Part shown: positions 43,561-56,845 of the stretch, one piece after another | Position numbering within the stretch: position 1 is the stretch's first letter | Layout of the letters: each line of letters begins with the position of its first letter | Origin: Branchiostoma floridae | Taxonomy: Eukaryota > Chordata > Leptocardii > Amphioxiformes > Branchiostomatidae | Reading direction: 5' to 3' | NCBI RefSeq assembly: GCF_000003815.2 | Contig: NC_049986.1 | Coordinates: 16,235,172-16,295,171 of the forward strand | DNA: 60,000 nt | The notes under the pieces: generated by a model | What the model was told of the DNA's origin: nothing | The model's input: the letters and a program-made list of their open reading frames with translations, nothing else | The model's database searches: none | Position numbers and translations under genes: made by a program

Positions 43561-45949
43561 GGGAAAATTGTCACAGGGAAAATTGTCACAGTGTAACATT
43601 GTACTTCCTGGCTGAATTAAATATTCAAGTTTTCGCCTATAAACATGTATTTGGGCCACCACTAAACATAGTACTTTTCCACACCATTACATTAGATTTT
43701 CTTTTTGTGCATCTCAATGGGAAGGAAACTGAACAACCCGAACAGTACACTCTAAACTACAATGGCAGACTTGAATAACACGTTTTCCACGTGGACTTTA
43801 CAACTTCCGTCTTTCCAAAGTACACTCTGTATTGCGATGACAGACTTGCATAACATGTTTTCCACATGGACTTTTACAACTTCCGTCTTTCTAGTTAAAA
43901 GGTCCCTCCAGCTTCCGTCCTTTGATGCAAAGTTCAGACGAATCCTTCAACCAAATAAATTCTTCTCTAGTACTCTGGGAGAGTATGGCAGCCTAAAATT
44001 TCGGTACTGGTTGACCGACAAGTTTGAAGGTTATCAATATCTAGTATGTTTCGCGAACATGTTTGTAAAAAAATTAAGAACAGGCTAATACAGTATTCAG
44101 GCAGTGTGTAAACCCTTCCTTCTCAATTGCATGCTGGGTTCATGACCAAAAATGCAGAAATAATTGTTCCAAGGTACAGAGGCTCCATAGGGCTGGCCTT
44201 GACGGTGGCCCAGAACAAAACAATTTTGAACGCAAGTGCAATGTTAAGGTGGTAGCTTCTTTGGGGCCAAACGAGGGCAAGTGGGCAACTAACTAGGAAG
44301 GGCTGGGGATTTAGCATAATGGAAGCACATGTTTAATCTATCCCTAGGAGGAAAACTTCACAAAGTGCTTAGGGCATGGGTTGAGACTGAAGGTTTAACA
44401 GGATCAAAATATCTACCAAGAAAGAGTGTTTCAACAAAAACAAGTTTTTCCAAATTTCAAAACAATGACGTACATTTGTACTCAGGTTCCATAAACAATT
44501 CTGGAGGGACTAAGAAACTGTCACATCAAATCTTTGTTGACCTTCTGGTTAGTAAACTTCAGTTGCTGTTTTCAATTACTCCATTTTAAATGTCTTTAAT
44601 CAAATTTTGCAGAATTTTCTTCCTTTCATATTTTTTTTTAAGATGCAACTTGAAGTGCTGGACGTGTACATGTAGACTGGAAGAAAAAGTAAAACAAATG
44701 GTTTGGTTTCAGAACAAAAATTTTGTTTTGCCTTTGAGGATATATTTGAACTACCAAGGACGTACTACCTCTTTCAAGAAACTAATGTCCAAGAAGGTGC
44801 TGGGGTAGAAAATCGTAATGTTTCCTGGCATGTCTGGTTTCTCTGAGGTGAGACGGTCAGAAAATATTACAATCTTTCAATCCAACATCTGCTTGGAGAT
44901 TACCAAGAACATTTCCTTCAGGATGGCCAAGCCATGCCTGGAAGACCACCTGTCACCATGGTTACAGTCCTGGAAGACCACCTGTCACCATGGTTATAGT
45001 CCTGTCAATCATCCGCCTGACCATGTTACATGGCTCATCACAATCTAAACCACATGCAAGTCATTATAGCCATCTTCAATTACACCACATCTGCCATAAA
45101 GATCAACAGCCTGTTGGAAATGCAACAAGCCACAAACTAGGGGCCAAGCTCTCAGCATTTTGCAAGGCTCCAAATGACCACCTGCAACCAGCAATATGCA
45201 GAACACTTTCCAAAACTTCAGAGATGAGACTATAACAAGTCTAAGGCAAAAGATACAAACAGTGGAAGATTTGCTGAAATACACTGTAACAACTGTCAAA
45301 GAGATACAATCATGAAGTTCAGATTTTTGTCTGTGCCCACAAGCAAATTCCAACGATGGCATTGGGTCCTGGAGATGCTCAGCTTTGTTCTTACGCCATT
45401 GAACTTATCTCCTCTAACTGAAACCAGGTGACCATTTTGAGCATGAAAGCAAGCACCTCTTCATGTCAACATCGGCTGGCAAAACACCAGAAACAAAGAT
45501 CATTCTGGAATGGAAAGACAACATTGTAAGACTGGCCTTTCTCCTAACTTTGATTGGTTCCATGATCCACAACAGGAAGCAGAGGCACAGTTTCACCTTG
45601 TCTTCTTCCTTTGAAGGCAATTTCCAATCTTGTTTGAACTTGACCTTTAATGGAGCTAATGTGTTCTGCCAGACATCATGGTATATTCTTAGGACATACC
45701 ATGATGTGTTTCATATTATGAGAGTTACATAATATTGGAGGTTAACAGAAAGGTCTTGTGGAAAGGCTAATTACGAGAAACAAGGAACTGAGGGATGACC
45801 ATTATAGTATCTTCAGTAATGGAGTTGTGAAAAACAGAGCACTCTATATTCAAGGGTGATTGGACAAATCTGGATTTGATTTTTTGTCTTGGAAACAGTG
45901 GAGGATTACACATGCCAATTTTCTCAAAACATATGGCCAAAAAGTGTTT
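43561..45949. other. Non-coding stretch with small duplications
   Basis: A 40 bp imperfect direct repeat (ACATGTTTTCCACATGGACT type) near 43778 and 43856, and a 34 bp tandem copy with GGAAGACCACCTGTCACCAT near 44938-45006. Several open frames of 70-90 codons exist, none with splice context or a family match. Confidence 0.4.
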
Positions 45950-45954
45950 GGCCC

Positions 45955-46035
45955 AAAAGTAGTTACTCAAGCAACTGGATATGGTTTTGGCGTATCTTAT
46001 TACCTGGATGTCTAACCTTCATCAAGGCATATGAG
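45955..46035 (+). repeat. TTACTCAAGCAACTGGATATG dispersed repeat, copy 3
   Basis: The cleanest core: GTTACTCAAGCAACTGGATA, TGGTTTTGGCGTATCTTATT and ACCTGGATGTCTAACCTTCA. The family may be an abundant amphioxus repeat. Confidence 0.65.
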
Positions 46036-46944
46036 CGTTTATTGTACTGTTCTTCCTTTGTTTGATATTGAAGTGTTCAAGAATTTGCTTTACCCTTGAA
46101 ACATTGTTACGAAAAACTGGTTGTCACCAAGAACAGTTAGTATAAGTTTAAACAATGCTTGCAGCTAGTTGTGCAAAGGCTGTATAGATGTTGTACAGAT
46201 ACAGATACAGGGATAGGATGTGAACAAGGTCACAAGTCATCTTTATTCATTCCTCCTTAGGAATCCAAAAAGAACCCTTTATGATGGGTGTTGCAAGACG
46301 TCTACCATCCGAGAAAAACCAGGACTATCATGCGCACATGTTACAATACTAGCCGCCCGAAAGTTTCATAGAAGCCAGAGTATGTTCTACCTCTATCAGC
46401 AATCTACTAATAACATGGTAACCACCTGAGAGGAGGGCTCCATTTAGAAGGAAGATAATTCCCCACTTAGCATGTCCACTTGAAAAAGGATATACACTTG
46501 AGACTAGAACCTGCCATCATAATAGAGATAGATGTCAGGCATTCTGTGCTTGATTGAGGGGGAGGGGGGCAGGGGAGGTACTAGTTGTCACTAACAGTGC
46601 AAGCCAATCCTACCCAGCCCCTCTCCCAATTGCCATTAATAAAGATATCATATACTGTTGTCCCTGCCTCTTGCACAAAAAGAGAAGGGGACAAGTCTTT
46701 TGATACACAATGTAACAGCTGGTGCAAGAAAATGTATGAAAACTTGAAAAAAGTGTAGCCATTTACAGTCAATTTCAAGAGATATTCTAATCACTGTCAT
46801 AAGTAATCAAAATCATAGTAAAAAAAAAAATGTAGCAGTGACTCTGTGAGGTTTTCTGGACCATAGCACATACTCTTAAATGATTACAAGCTTGAACAAC
46901 AACATCACTTTACTCCTGGTTTTAGCCAACCCTCGGAGCGCATG

Positions 46945-47044
46945 NNNNNNNNNNNNNNNNNNNNNNNNNNNNNNNNNNNNNNNNNNNNNNNNNNNNNNNN
47001 NNNNNNNNNNNNNNNNNNNNNNNNNNNNNNNNNNNNNNNNNNNN
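46945..47044. other. Assembly gap (100 N)
   Basis: Placeholder gap, 22 bp from the palindromic cluster at 47067. Strong secondary structure may have stopped assembly here. Confidence 0.95.
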
Positions 47045-47066
47045 TTGCTATTTATGTTTGGGACAT

Positions 47067-47364
47067 CCAGTAGAATCGTCGATTCTCCTAGGAGAGATCT
47101 CGATCGGAGCTGGTCCTAGGGGCAGCTCCGATCGGGGTCTCTCCTAGTAGAATCGCCGATTCTCCTAGGAGAGATCCTGATCGCAGTCTGTTTCCAATAT
47201 CTTAGCATCATTTGAGTTTGGATCGGAGTTGGCCCTAGGAGAGACCCCAATCGCAATCTATACTAGTAGAATCGTCGATTCTCCTAGGAGAGACCCCGAT
47301 CGGAGCTGGCCCTAGGACCAGCTCCGATCGAGATCTCTCCTAGGAGAATCGACGATTCTACTGG
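47067..47364. repeat. Nested palindrome cluster (CCTAGG / GATCGG modules)
   Basis: The first 85 bp and the reverse complement of the last 85 bp are almost identical, starting CCAGTAGAATCGTCGATTCT. Each arm is itself palindromic, built from CCTAGG, AGAATCGtCGATTCT, and CTCCGATCGGAG-like modules. An internal diverged copy lies at 47218-47270. It has no coding capacity. It is probably a foldback transposable element, but the superfamily is unknown. Confidence 0.8.
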
Positions 47365-48859
47365 ATCGACATCTCTCCTGTGACATATACATTGTAGCAA
47401 GGGGACTCCAGATGTAACAAATTTATGTTCTGAGGCCAAGTGACTTTCCTCTCAATGATGCAGCTCCAAACTGAACAGGGGTTATGGGAAAGGAGTGATC
47501 TCAGAAGGAGGTGGGAACCCAGGAGACCACGTAATCCTCTATGGATCATCTGTAGTTCAAGTTCAAAAAGCTGTTGGTTAATGTCTTCTAAGGACCCTAG
47601 GGTGCATGTATAGGATAGGGTATCCAAGGACTTTTGCAGGTACTGCAACAGACATTTGTCATTTAGAATGAATGGACAGGAGGGGGTGAATGCATTTTGT
47701 TTAAGTTTTTTTTTTCAGGCTATAATTTACATTTGTGAGTATTAGAGCTAAACTCTTGTATGAAGAAAAAGGTAAATCAGAAGCTTACAAGAACAATCCA
47801 TAAAACAGTAATGCTGCATTTCTTTCCAATCCCTTCATCTCCAAGCAGATGTTAGGATAGAATATGTTACGATTTTCCGCTTCCAGTTCCAAAGGTCGCT
47901 ATTCTACCAACAAGAAGGGACCGTTATAAATTAAAGACTCAAAAACTTGCATATTCGCCTAAAATCCACGAGTTGTGACTGGAGCGACCTTTAGAAGCAG
48001 AATGAAGCTAACAAGGCTGGACTCGAAACTCCTTGGAGATCCCCTTCTTACTGGTATGTCATCCTTCAAAGCCACCTACTGACATGCATCACTGTATCTA
48101 TGGTACTGTTTGGCTTTACCACAAGGCCAACAACCTCTGTTGTAAGCCTCCCTGGGACACTGTGCTATCCCTCCCTGGGACACTGTGATATCCCTCCTGA
48201 AATGCTGTGCTATCCCTCCCTGGAGACCAGTAGCTACAGACTTGTAACATGTCTCATGTTTACTTCCCACCAGGAATATATCTTTTATGATGTTTAGTTG
48301 GCTAACAGATCCCTCTAGCCTTCACCAAAAAGAGCAGTGTTTTTAAGAGTCATCAATTGTGTGTGAACAATGTGAAACACTTTGACAAGTCTTTGACATT
48401 TGCAAACAAACATACATCTGTTTTACAATGAAGGAGGCTTCAGGTTTGCTTCAGGACCTGAGACAGTTCAACTGACATTGACATAGAGCTGAAAGTAAAA
48501 GTGACAGGGAAACTGACAAGTGCATTTTAATACATTTATACCCATGGAATTTCTATGTTTTTCAGAGTTCAACAGGACACAACGGCTTTTTAATGGCTAT
48601 AGAATTTTTACATTTTTCATATATCAAAATCATACTTCAGTTGGCTTCATCGAAAATCAAGGCTGCTTCATCCAAAATCCAAATGTGAATTTTAAATCTT
48701 CACTTCAGTTCCCATTTAATCCAAGGCCACAGGATTGTCCCATTTGTTTGTTTAGATGAATAACAATGTCTTTAACCTACATGTATAGACAATTGTACTT
48801 GTATGGCAAAAATTGATTATCACTGGTGTATAATCCATTCTTCATCCTAGACTTCTGCC
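47365..48859. other. Non-coding stretch
   Basis: Includes a short tandem repeat of CTGTGCTATCCCTCCCTGG type at about 48145-48225. Otherwise nothing recognised. Confidence 0.4.
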
Positions 48860-49146
48860 TACTGTAAATGCATTTAAGTTCAGCAAGAGGCGGTAGCAGG
48901 AAAAAGGAATTTTCACGGTGGTTTTAAGTTCACTGTAGCACCATGCACTGTAGTCTCTTACTGCCATGGAAAAATGTTCGTGGTGGTTTTAAGTTCGCGA
49001 TGAAGTGCACACTGGCGGTAACACCATGCACTGTAGTCTCTTACTGCCATGGAAAAATAGTCATGGTGGTTTTAAGTTCGCGGTGAAGTGCACACTGCGA
49101 AAACTGCGATCATTAAACCACCGCGAAAGTTTCTGCATTTACAGTA
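48860..49146. mobile_element. TACTGTAAATGCA MITE, copy 4, internally duplicated
   Basis: 287 bp, with TACTGTAAATGCATTTAAG and TTCTGCATTTACAGTA ends. An 83 bp internal segment containing CCATGCACTGTAGTCTCTTA is tandemly repeated (48941 and 49024), which explains the greater length. Confidence 0.75.
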
Positions 49147-49828
49147 TCCAGGCTCCAGTTTCCTGAGCCTGAAGACTTGGCCATGTGACAGGACTGAGCA
49201 TCCCTCCCTCCCTGTCTGTGCTTTCCTGGATGGCTTCCAAGTGTAAATGCATGTCTGAGTATCTCTGGGTCAGGCAAAAACAGCAGGCTTCACTGAGGAA
49301 AACACTCCTCTGGCATAGCAATCTGCAGTTTTAAAGAAAGCTGCTAGAGGGACTGGAATTTAGTCATTTTTTTTCTGAGATCAATGCTCATCCCCCGTCA
49401 AGGTATGCACTAAAAATCGATAAACATCATCATCATTTCAAATATGTTGTTCACAAACTACCTACAACTTACTATGAAAAAAAAAGAAACATTTAAACTG
49501 CTTGCAATGCTCAGAAACGATTGACCAGAATCTGGGTGACCCCACATGTAGGCCATGACCATTCATGTTTCCTGGACCCAAGAGGCCTGTTTTTTACCGC
49601 AAGCATCTGTGAAGTTTATAAGGTCAACTTTAACATGTTTGTTCAACTGGAGCAGCAGAAATTTACGTTAAGGCCAAGAACCTTTGAAGTACCTTCTGGT
49701 AAAACTGTTTCCTCTGTAAAACGTTGCCTTCCTCTTGTGTGTGCTTTATCTTACATTAGATGCACCTGTCAACGTAAACCGAGAGGGATGATCTCCAAGC
49801 AGATGTTAGGTAGAAAGTCCTCAAGGAG

Positions 49829-50959
49829 AATAGAGTTAATTCCAGTTGTGGCGGCCATGTTGGATTTCCGGGGTCATCCAGGGTCATGGCACCAGAACGA
49901 GACTGCAGGTGGTACCAGCTGGGCATTCTACTATATAGGCTGTATTGCAGACATAAGTATGTCATCTTCGGGAGTGCATTTCACCCCTCTAAGGTTAACA
50001 ACTGCACAATATATGCCTGTTATCTATAGAAAATATTGTTTGGGACATTTGAATTTGATTTTGGTGATTTTTTTATCAATTTTTCACATTTTTTTATGGG
50101 TGACCTGAGAACAATTAGTGTCAATGTTTATATCATCCATTAGTGCTTTGTACTGGTAACTGTGATATAGGAGGTTTACTATACTTTACTCTATTGGGAT
50201 TAAACCCTACAAATACACAAAATATGGGGATGACATCTTTGCGGGTAGAAATTCAAAAGACATTTGGCAGTTGTTCTGATGATTTATTGATGCCAAGATC
50301 CGTTCTGCAAACTACGCTCTATGGGAATGTCATGCGGGTTGTGCTCCTCTACTTTCTTCCCAATTCATGTTTTCATTGTTTTATTCTAGTTTACGCAACA
50401 TAACCCTACACAAAAAGTCCACGTGTTGGGTCCATAAAATTGTGGGATGAAATGTAGCAGATTTTTTTCTGTTAGGGATTTTTCAATGCCAATGTTGAGA
50501 AAAACGTAAATTTTATCGTCAGTGGAAGAGGTAAATTGGTGATAGAACTTAGTAATACATGTACGTAGTTTTATGAACAGATCTGTCAGTCCGATATTTT
50601 CATGTTTTTGTAGGGTTTAATAACAGTTACCGATACACAGCGCACATGGAGGATAAAAACACTGACATTAATTGTTCTCAGGTCACCCATAAAAAAAATG
50701 TGAAAAATTAATAAAAAATATCACCAAAATCAAGTTCAAATGTCACAAACAATATTTTCTATAGATAACAGGCATATATTGTGCAGTTGTTAATCTTAGA
50801 GGGGTGAAATGCACTCCCGAAGATGGCATACTTATGTCTGCAATACAGCCTATATAGTAGAATGCCCAGCTGGTACCACCTGCAGTCTCGTTTTGGTGCC
50901 ATGACCCCGGATGACCCCAGAAATCCAACATGGCCGCCACAACTGGAATTAACTCTATT
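49829..50959. mobile_element. 1.1 kb foldback element with long inverted arms
   Basis: Arms of roughly 350-390 bp face each other (49829-50215 and 50600-50959). They begin AATAGAGTTAATTCCAGTTG and include CATGTTGGATTT, GGCATTCTACTATATAGGCT and the poly-T stretch before GGGTGACCTGAGAACAATTA. The central 380 bp is unique, AT-rich and has no ORF of note. An open frame across the left arm is partly mirrored in the right arm and is not treated as a gene. Target duplication unclear. Confidence 0.8.
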
Positions 50960-52291
50960 GCCATAAGTAAACCCCAAGCCAGTTTTACACACAAACACTC
51001 TCCAGCAAGGAATCATTTTGAACCTGTCTGTACTCTTTCAGCAAGATTCGGTGATCGTTTTGAAAATATTGAACAGCTGTCACCAAACAGGCTAGCAATT
51101 TAAAAAAAAAAAGAACAAGAAAGGCCAGATTAAAATAAATGGGTGTGACGAGGAAGGTTTTAACTTGAAAACTTCTTCACACCTTAAGTATGATTATACC
51201 GGAAGTAAATTATACCTGAGGTATGGATCTTCATGTGCAAATCAATTACAAATGCCACCTTTGACTTCACCTCTATCATGTAGCAGACACCATGTAATAC
51301 ACTGTACTGCTGTCTGCATCTACCTTAGCAGAGTTGCAGAATAAACAAGAACAGCATGGTATTCTAACAGGAGCTCCATGTGGGGATTGGCAAGGGAAGA
51401 ATGATTTTACCAGACTGTTGAAGCAACTGCTAGAAATTACAAAGGAGATCAAATGGTCTACCGTGCACAGTAGAACCGCATTTGCTTGGTAACATTTTGA
51501 AACATTGCTACTTATACATGTAAGTATCCATGCCTTGACCCTGACTTACCCTAGCGGTGTAACTACAGTCATGTAGTGGAAAATGGTGTACCACAATTCC
51601 TGAAGATGTACATCACAAACATGCCAACTGTAGAGTCTAAGTCTGACATTACCCTCTATGTATCATTTTACACATCAAATCATCAAATTACCTTGGATAT
51701 AGGAGAATTCTTTTCCACAACCAGTTTGTACTTAGTTTGCTTACGTTTTGATGTCTCTCAGACACCTTCCATAGTATAATAGACTATGTATACGCCAAAA
51801 ATTGGCCCAAAAAGCAGTTACTCAACGGTCAACCGTTTCCAAAATCATATCCAGTTTTCTTGAGTAGCTCCGTTTTCGCATCTTCTTACCTGGATGTCTA
51901 ACCTTCATTGACGTAGACTACTTTTACCTTTTAACATTATCGCATCTGTATTTAGTTCTTTTGCAATTAGCCCTGGGGCATAAGTTAAAAAATAAAGATT
52001 TGCTAATAAGTAAATCAGACATTTAGGCGACAACTCCCACCCCAAGTTCACCTCTGTCCTTTCCCATCTTCCTTATTTAGTTCAAAGAACGTCTTATTTG
52101 GCCTGAGGAGCACAGATGTATATTTACTCTGACAGACTGAAAATGAAACGTGACTTAGCTAATCCGACATGAAAGGCCTCTATCTACAAATCCCTAGAGT
52201 TTAGTTTATTGCTCTTTCTTCCTGTGCTGATGTTGTGGCCTGGTTGCGGTGACAGAACCACTAGTGGTTGCATAACCCTGCAAAAAGAGTT
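50960..52291. other. Non-coding stretch
   Basis: Contains dispersed repeat copy 4 (listed separately). Otherwise AT-rich with no recognised gene. Confidence 0.4.
51815..51915 (+). repeat. TTACTCAAGCAACTGGATATG dispersed repeat, copy 4
   Basis: Has GCAGTTACTCAACGG, AAAATCATATCCAGTTTTCT and TCTTACCTGGATGTCTAACC. The CAACGGTCAACCGTTTCC segment resembles the ACGGTCGGATGTTTC part of copy 1. Confidence 0.6.
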
Positions 52292-52299
52292 CTATAGTG

Positions 52300-52499
52300 A
52301 GGGTCTGCATGGGGGTCCGGACAACGATTTACACTGAATTGAGAAGAACCTCCTACGTATTACGCTACATCAAAAGAAGGCAATCATGCTAAATTTGGAC
52401 GCCTTGCTACAAATTACGTTGCTAAGATGGTTTTCCCTACGAGTTATGGGAAATACAAATAGGCTGCCTATGCCTTACGGAAAAGAGCATGCAGACCCT
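52300..52499. mobile_element. AGGGTCTGCATG MITE, copy 1
   Basis: 200 bp with ends AGGGTCTGCATG and CATGCAGACCCT, flanked by CTATAGTG (52292-52299) and CTATAGTC (52500-52507), an 8 bp duplication with one change. hAT-type. Confidence 0.8.
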
Positions 52500-52507
52500 C
52501 TATAGTC

Positions 52508-54740
52508 CTATTCCCTTACTGTTGTCTGACTTCTCTTTACACAGTCTGCTCAATATCACTTGGTAATTACCGAAGTAAAAGGCCGGATTAAGGCGGCCAA
52601 TCATCGTAAAGCCATTCCACCTAACGCGACCCTAATGAGTGGAAACAGGTTGAATACCGGCCTGATAAGGCAGGGTGGTTTACAGAACCTGACTCCCACA
52701 TGTGCTCGATCAGGGCTGCTGTACATGGCTTTTGTATCAAGATGAAGACAGTTATTTCCCCCGACGTGCCCGCCAGAGAAACATGGCAGACACTGCTCGG
52801 CGGTGCATTTCTATCGGAGACTTGAAGAGAACGTATCCATCACGTTGTTGACCTACGCCATGTGTCAGAGAACACGACTTCTGACCCGGGCTGACCCCTG
52901 CCACAGGTGATATAGCCAGGATGGAAGCATAGCCTTTGCAGTCATCTTCAGTGATTCTGATAATAAAACAGGTTTTCTGAGGCATGACCCACCATCAATC
53001 CTTTAGTACATGTTCTAGGCTTTTATTAGGTAAGATTCAAAGCACACTTTAGCACTTTCCAGAATTCAAATAACACAACGGGTCTCAGAATATAGTTTTG
53101 GGAATAGAACTGAACTTGAAAATTTAGGTGCACAAAAAATTCTAGATACACAACATGGAATTATCAATTAAATAGAATGTCAGCAACTGTATTGGCCGGT
53201 ATCAGCAGTTGTATTGGTACATCCACAGTCAATAATTTGGTATTTTGAGCCCTTCATTACAAGATTTCTAGCCTATGTTGTTTGGCTTTCTAGTAAAAGC
53301 AAACTCAGTGTTCAGTCAATCTACCCAAATGTACCGCAAGTTTTACTAAAACCAATGATTTAACTTTGTTTATGTTTTTATGCTGCTAGAATTAAAAGGT
53401 GCAGTTCTGGAACCGTCTATGTCACTATTTACAACAGCGCAAACCAATTATAGTAATTTAAAGTCAAGAAGCACATAATAGTTTTTTAAAGGTCAACCAA
53501 CAATAACCTGTATATGTGGAATTTCTGAAGTATACCACCACACCTATAGCACAACATATAACAATAGAGATACAGTACAGTTTCACTTCAAACCAGGCAG
53601 CAATAATATGTCTGCCACCAGTAGTTCTATCTCTTTACTGTTTTTCAAGTTCCCCAGAGAATGTGTATTTATGTGATCAAGTGCCACCTTTCACATAAAA
53701 TTTACTGGACCTACAGGGTTGTGTTTATTTGAAAAGAAAGTCAGAAAACTATCAACTACACATAAACAAATAATCCAAGACTATAAATGAAGGTAGAACG
53801 TCCATAAATCTACATGTGAAATAATTGATACCTTTGGAACCACCAACGGAAATTGTGAGCTTGACAAAATAGAATTTCTGTACAATGTTTACTCCATCTT
53901 CCTCAAGTTGACAGACATATACTGTGAAAGTCAACTGCAATGACCCAGAAAATGTGGCTCGTTGAGTAACATCCAGACAGTGATAAACAAGATGAGTAAT
54001 TTTGAAATCTGAAACTTATTGCATTATCTTATTCAAATGCTAGTTCTATCATCTATACTTTATCTATAATGTACATGTAACTCATACCGTGTCTATACTA
54101 GTTTGAGGGTAAATGAAAATGTTCGGAATTGAAGTCTGAACCACATAGGTGTAATTTTTGTGTCATTTTTGCCCATGAATTGATTTGGCTTCATGCCCAG
54201 CTTCACAATGTATACACTGTAGATACTAAACTAAGGACAACTATCATGTGGCTACCAGAAAAACAAGCACTTCTACATTGATTCAGAGTTTCACGAAAGA
54301 ATTCATCATAGGCTAGATCTAGTAATCAGAAGTTACAGCAGGAAGGTCGATGACTGGATAACGTTACCAGTCGCTGTATGTTTCTTATCTATGGGTCAAA
54401 GTCAAGGATACCATGTGCTACCTTTTACCATTAACTTCACATTTCATTAATGGTGTGGTCTCTATTCATAGAACGTAAATATACGTCTATTTTAAAAGCT
54501 ATCTGTTGTATTTTGTTGTGTATACAGCTGCTAATATTAGTATTATAGGTTTTGATACACAAAAACAACAAGCAAATTCCATTGTATATGTCTATATACA
54601 AATGTACATGTATTGTACAAATGTAAATTTAGTACACGAGTACATGTATATGTCCGGGTAGAGATTGCCATCTGGCAGCTTCTACCATAAGAGACTTGTT
54701 TGGGATCTCCTCCATCAGAAGAATTGCTGATTTTACTAGG
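52508..54740. other. Non-coding stretch
   Basis: No gene recognised. A GC-richer island at 52740-52990 has an open frame on the minus strand without family match or splice signals. Confidence 0.4.
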
Positions 54741-54965
54741 AGGGTCTTCATGGGGTTCGAGGTGGGGTGGGTTGGTGTCCTGACATAAAGCTTTACACTG
54801 AATTCAGAAGAAACGAAACCCCTATGTATTACACTAGAATGAAGGAAAGCAAAAGCAGCCTTGCTACCAATTAACATGAATATGACATCTTTACCTATGA
54901 TTATGAATTACAGGAAATTAAAAAGACCTGCCTAAGCCTTTACAGAAAAGAGCGTACAGACCTCC
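54741..54965. mobile_element. AGGGTCTGCATG MITE, diverged copy 2
   Basis: AGGGTCTTCATGGGG at left and AGCGTACAGACCT at right, with the shared TTTACACTGAATTCAGAAGA and TATTACAC words. The old copy has lost a clear target duplication. Confidence 0.6.
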
Positions 54966-56845
54966 TACTGGCAGAGATCGTGATTGCAATAATATGTTGT
55001 AGGACAGCAGATTAAAATCTCTACCCTGACCTATATATCCTGACAGGTGAAATTTGCAGCCTATTTTCCTAATCCTATTTTCACAGTAAGCAGGGTGCAC
55101 CCAATCCATATACAGTAGCTGCCAGGGCGGATTTTAAGGGGCAACGACCCCTCATCCCCAGGGGTAATGGTGGCCTTGACCCCCCAGCAGGGGACTCCAA
55201 GGCCAAGACTTTCACGGATTTCCAGCTCTGCAGGAAGCCTGTCTGTTATCTGTTCTCATCGGAGACACACAACAAGAGTAGCTCAGCTTTACAGGGCATT
55301 TGAGTACATCTTTACACATGAGTAGATGTCCGTTCAGGTTTTGACCTACTTGGTTTTAGATGTTACATGGAACAACGAACAGGCAGACTTTGTTCCTCTG
55401 GAAGCAGAGGTTGATGGGGAAAATCGTGACCTATTTTTATATGTCAGCCTATAAGAAGTTGGTGGGGTTGTCTTATTTGTTTGTTTCTTGGGATCTTCAT
55501 TGGGTGGGGTTGGCTGACAGAGAAACAAATGGCATACAACTACAAGAAAAAGGTGACTATTTTCCCCATCAGCCTATGCTTGGTGAGCATTATGCCTGAT
55601 GTCTTCCATTTTCAAAAAAAAAAAAAATGATCACATTCTACATCATGCTTACTAGAAACTTTCTTCTAGCCGGAGTTCTGCTTCTTGCCGCTATATGTAG
55701 CTGATGCAGGTGGTGGTTGTGTCTTATGTCCTATGATCTACCAACCTAATGAAACTATTTTCGGGGCGTCTAATGTATTAGAACCGAGAAACTTCAATGT
55801 GGCATCACAGTAAAAACATTTTGTACAAAATTATCTCCAAGCAGATTTACCGGAGGCATAAGACAGTATCCAAAGGGCCAAAGCAGTATCCAACTGACCA
55901 GAGCCCCCACAGTCTTATGCCACTATCTGGAGATCACAAATAAGTGGAGACAACAAAATAGACCCCGTTTTTATCTTGACAGCTGACTCCCACAATGTTC
56001 TGCCTGACCTAGTCTTCGCAAGTCCTTATCGTACACAAGACGTGAATTCAAGATACAACCTGGACGAACCCCTGGACTTAAGATAAACTAAAGCCCCGAC
56101 AAAGCAGTTTTCAGCAGTGATGAAATTTCCTAATGGTGGCGACTAACAACTGAAGCCTGGGGCGATCTCTAACAAGCTTCAAGCGTTATTTCTTTGATCT
56201 GAACATCTGAGAAAAACTCTGATAAACAATTTTCCTTGGCAGCACTTTTGACAGCAGCATGCTGAGACCCTTCTCATTATGGGTATGGGGTCAAGAATCT
56301 GACCCCAGGACATCTTCAAGGAATCTTCTTCTCACAGAATCTAATCTTTAACACTCTTCTTGAGACTATCTATAACTGTATATGTTGAGAAAGGGCTAAG
56401 ACTATGGGTGGTCTCTTGTTTTAATGCTAATGTTTTTATCTATCCACGACTATTGACAGGTCTTATGAAGCAAACCGGACAGCAGAATAGCATCACAGAC
56501 AAAATGGTTCAGACATTTGTCTGATCTGAGTTAGCACCAGATCTTCTGCACACTGTACATCTGGTGCGTGTTACCTGTAGCCAAGGTGTGGTCATACTTT
56601 TGTCTGGAGAGCAGCTGGATGGAATAATGAAGAAAACAGGTAAAGTGGCTAACCTCAGGCAGAGAGATTGAGAAGGAAGCTTGGCGCTTTTTCGATATAG
56701 CTAGTTCATGTACGCAATGCAGTTTTGACATGGCTCACAGCTCACGCTTTCACTGCCAAGCATACTGGGTTAACCCTACTTTTATTGATAAGTGTGTTGG
56801 GCTATCTTAACAAATGCTGAATACTAGCTAGCGCACACCAAAGTT
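54966..56845. other. Non-coding stretch
   Basis: No gene or recognised element; a poly-A run at 55614. Confidence 0.4.

Noticed and set aside
49521-50108. 195-codon open frame, the longest uninterrupted N-free frame in the right half
   Set aside because: Half of it lies in the left arm of a foldback element and is mirrored at 50743-51016; composition and lack of a family match argue against a gene.
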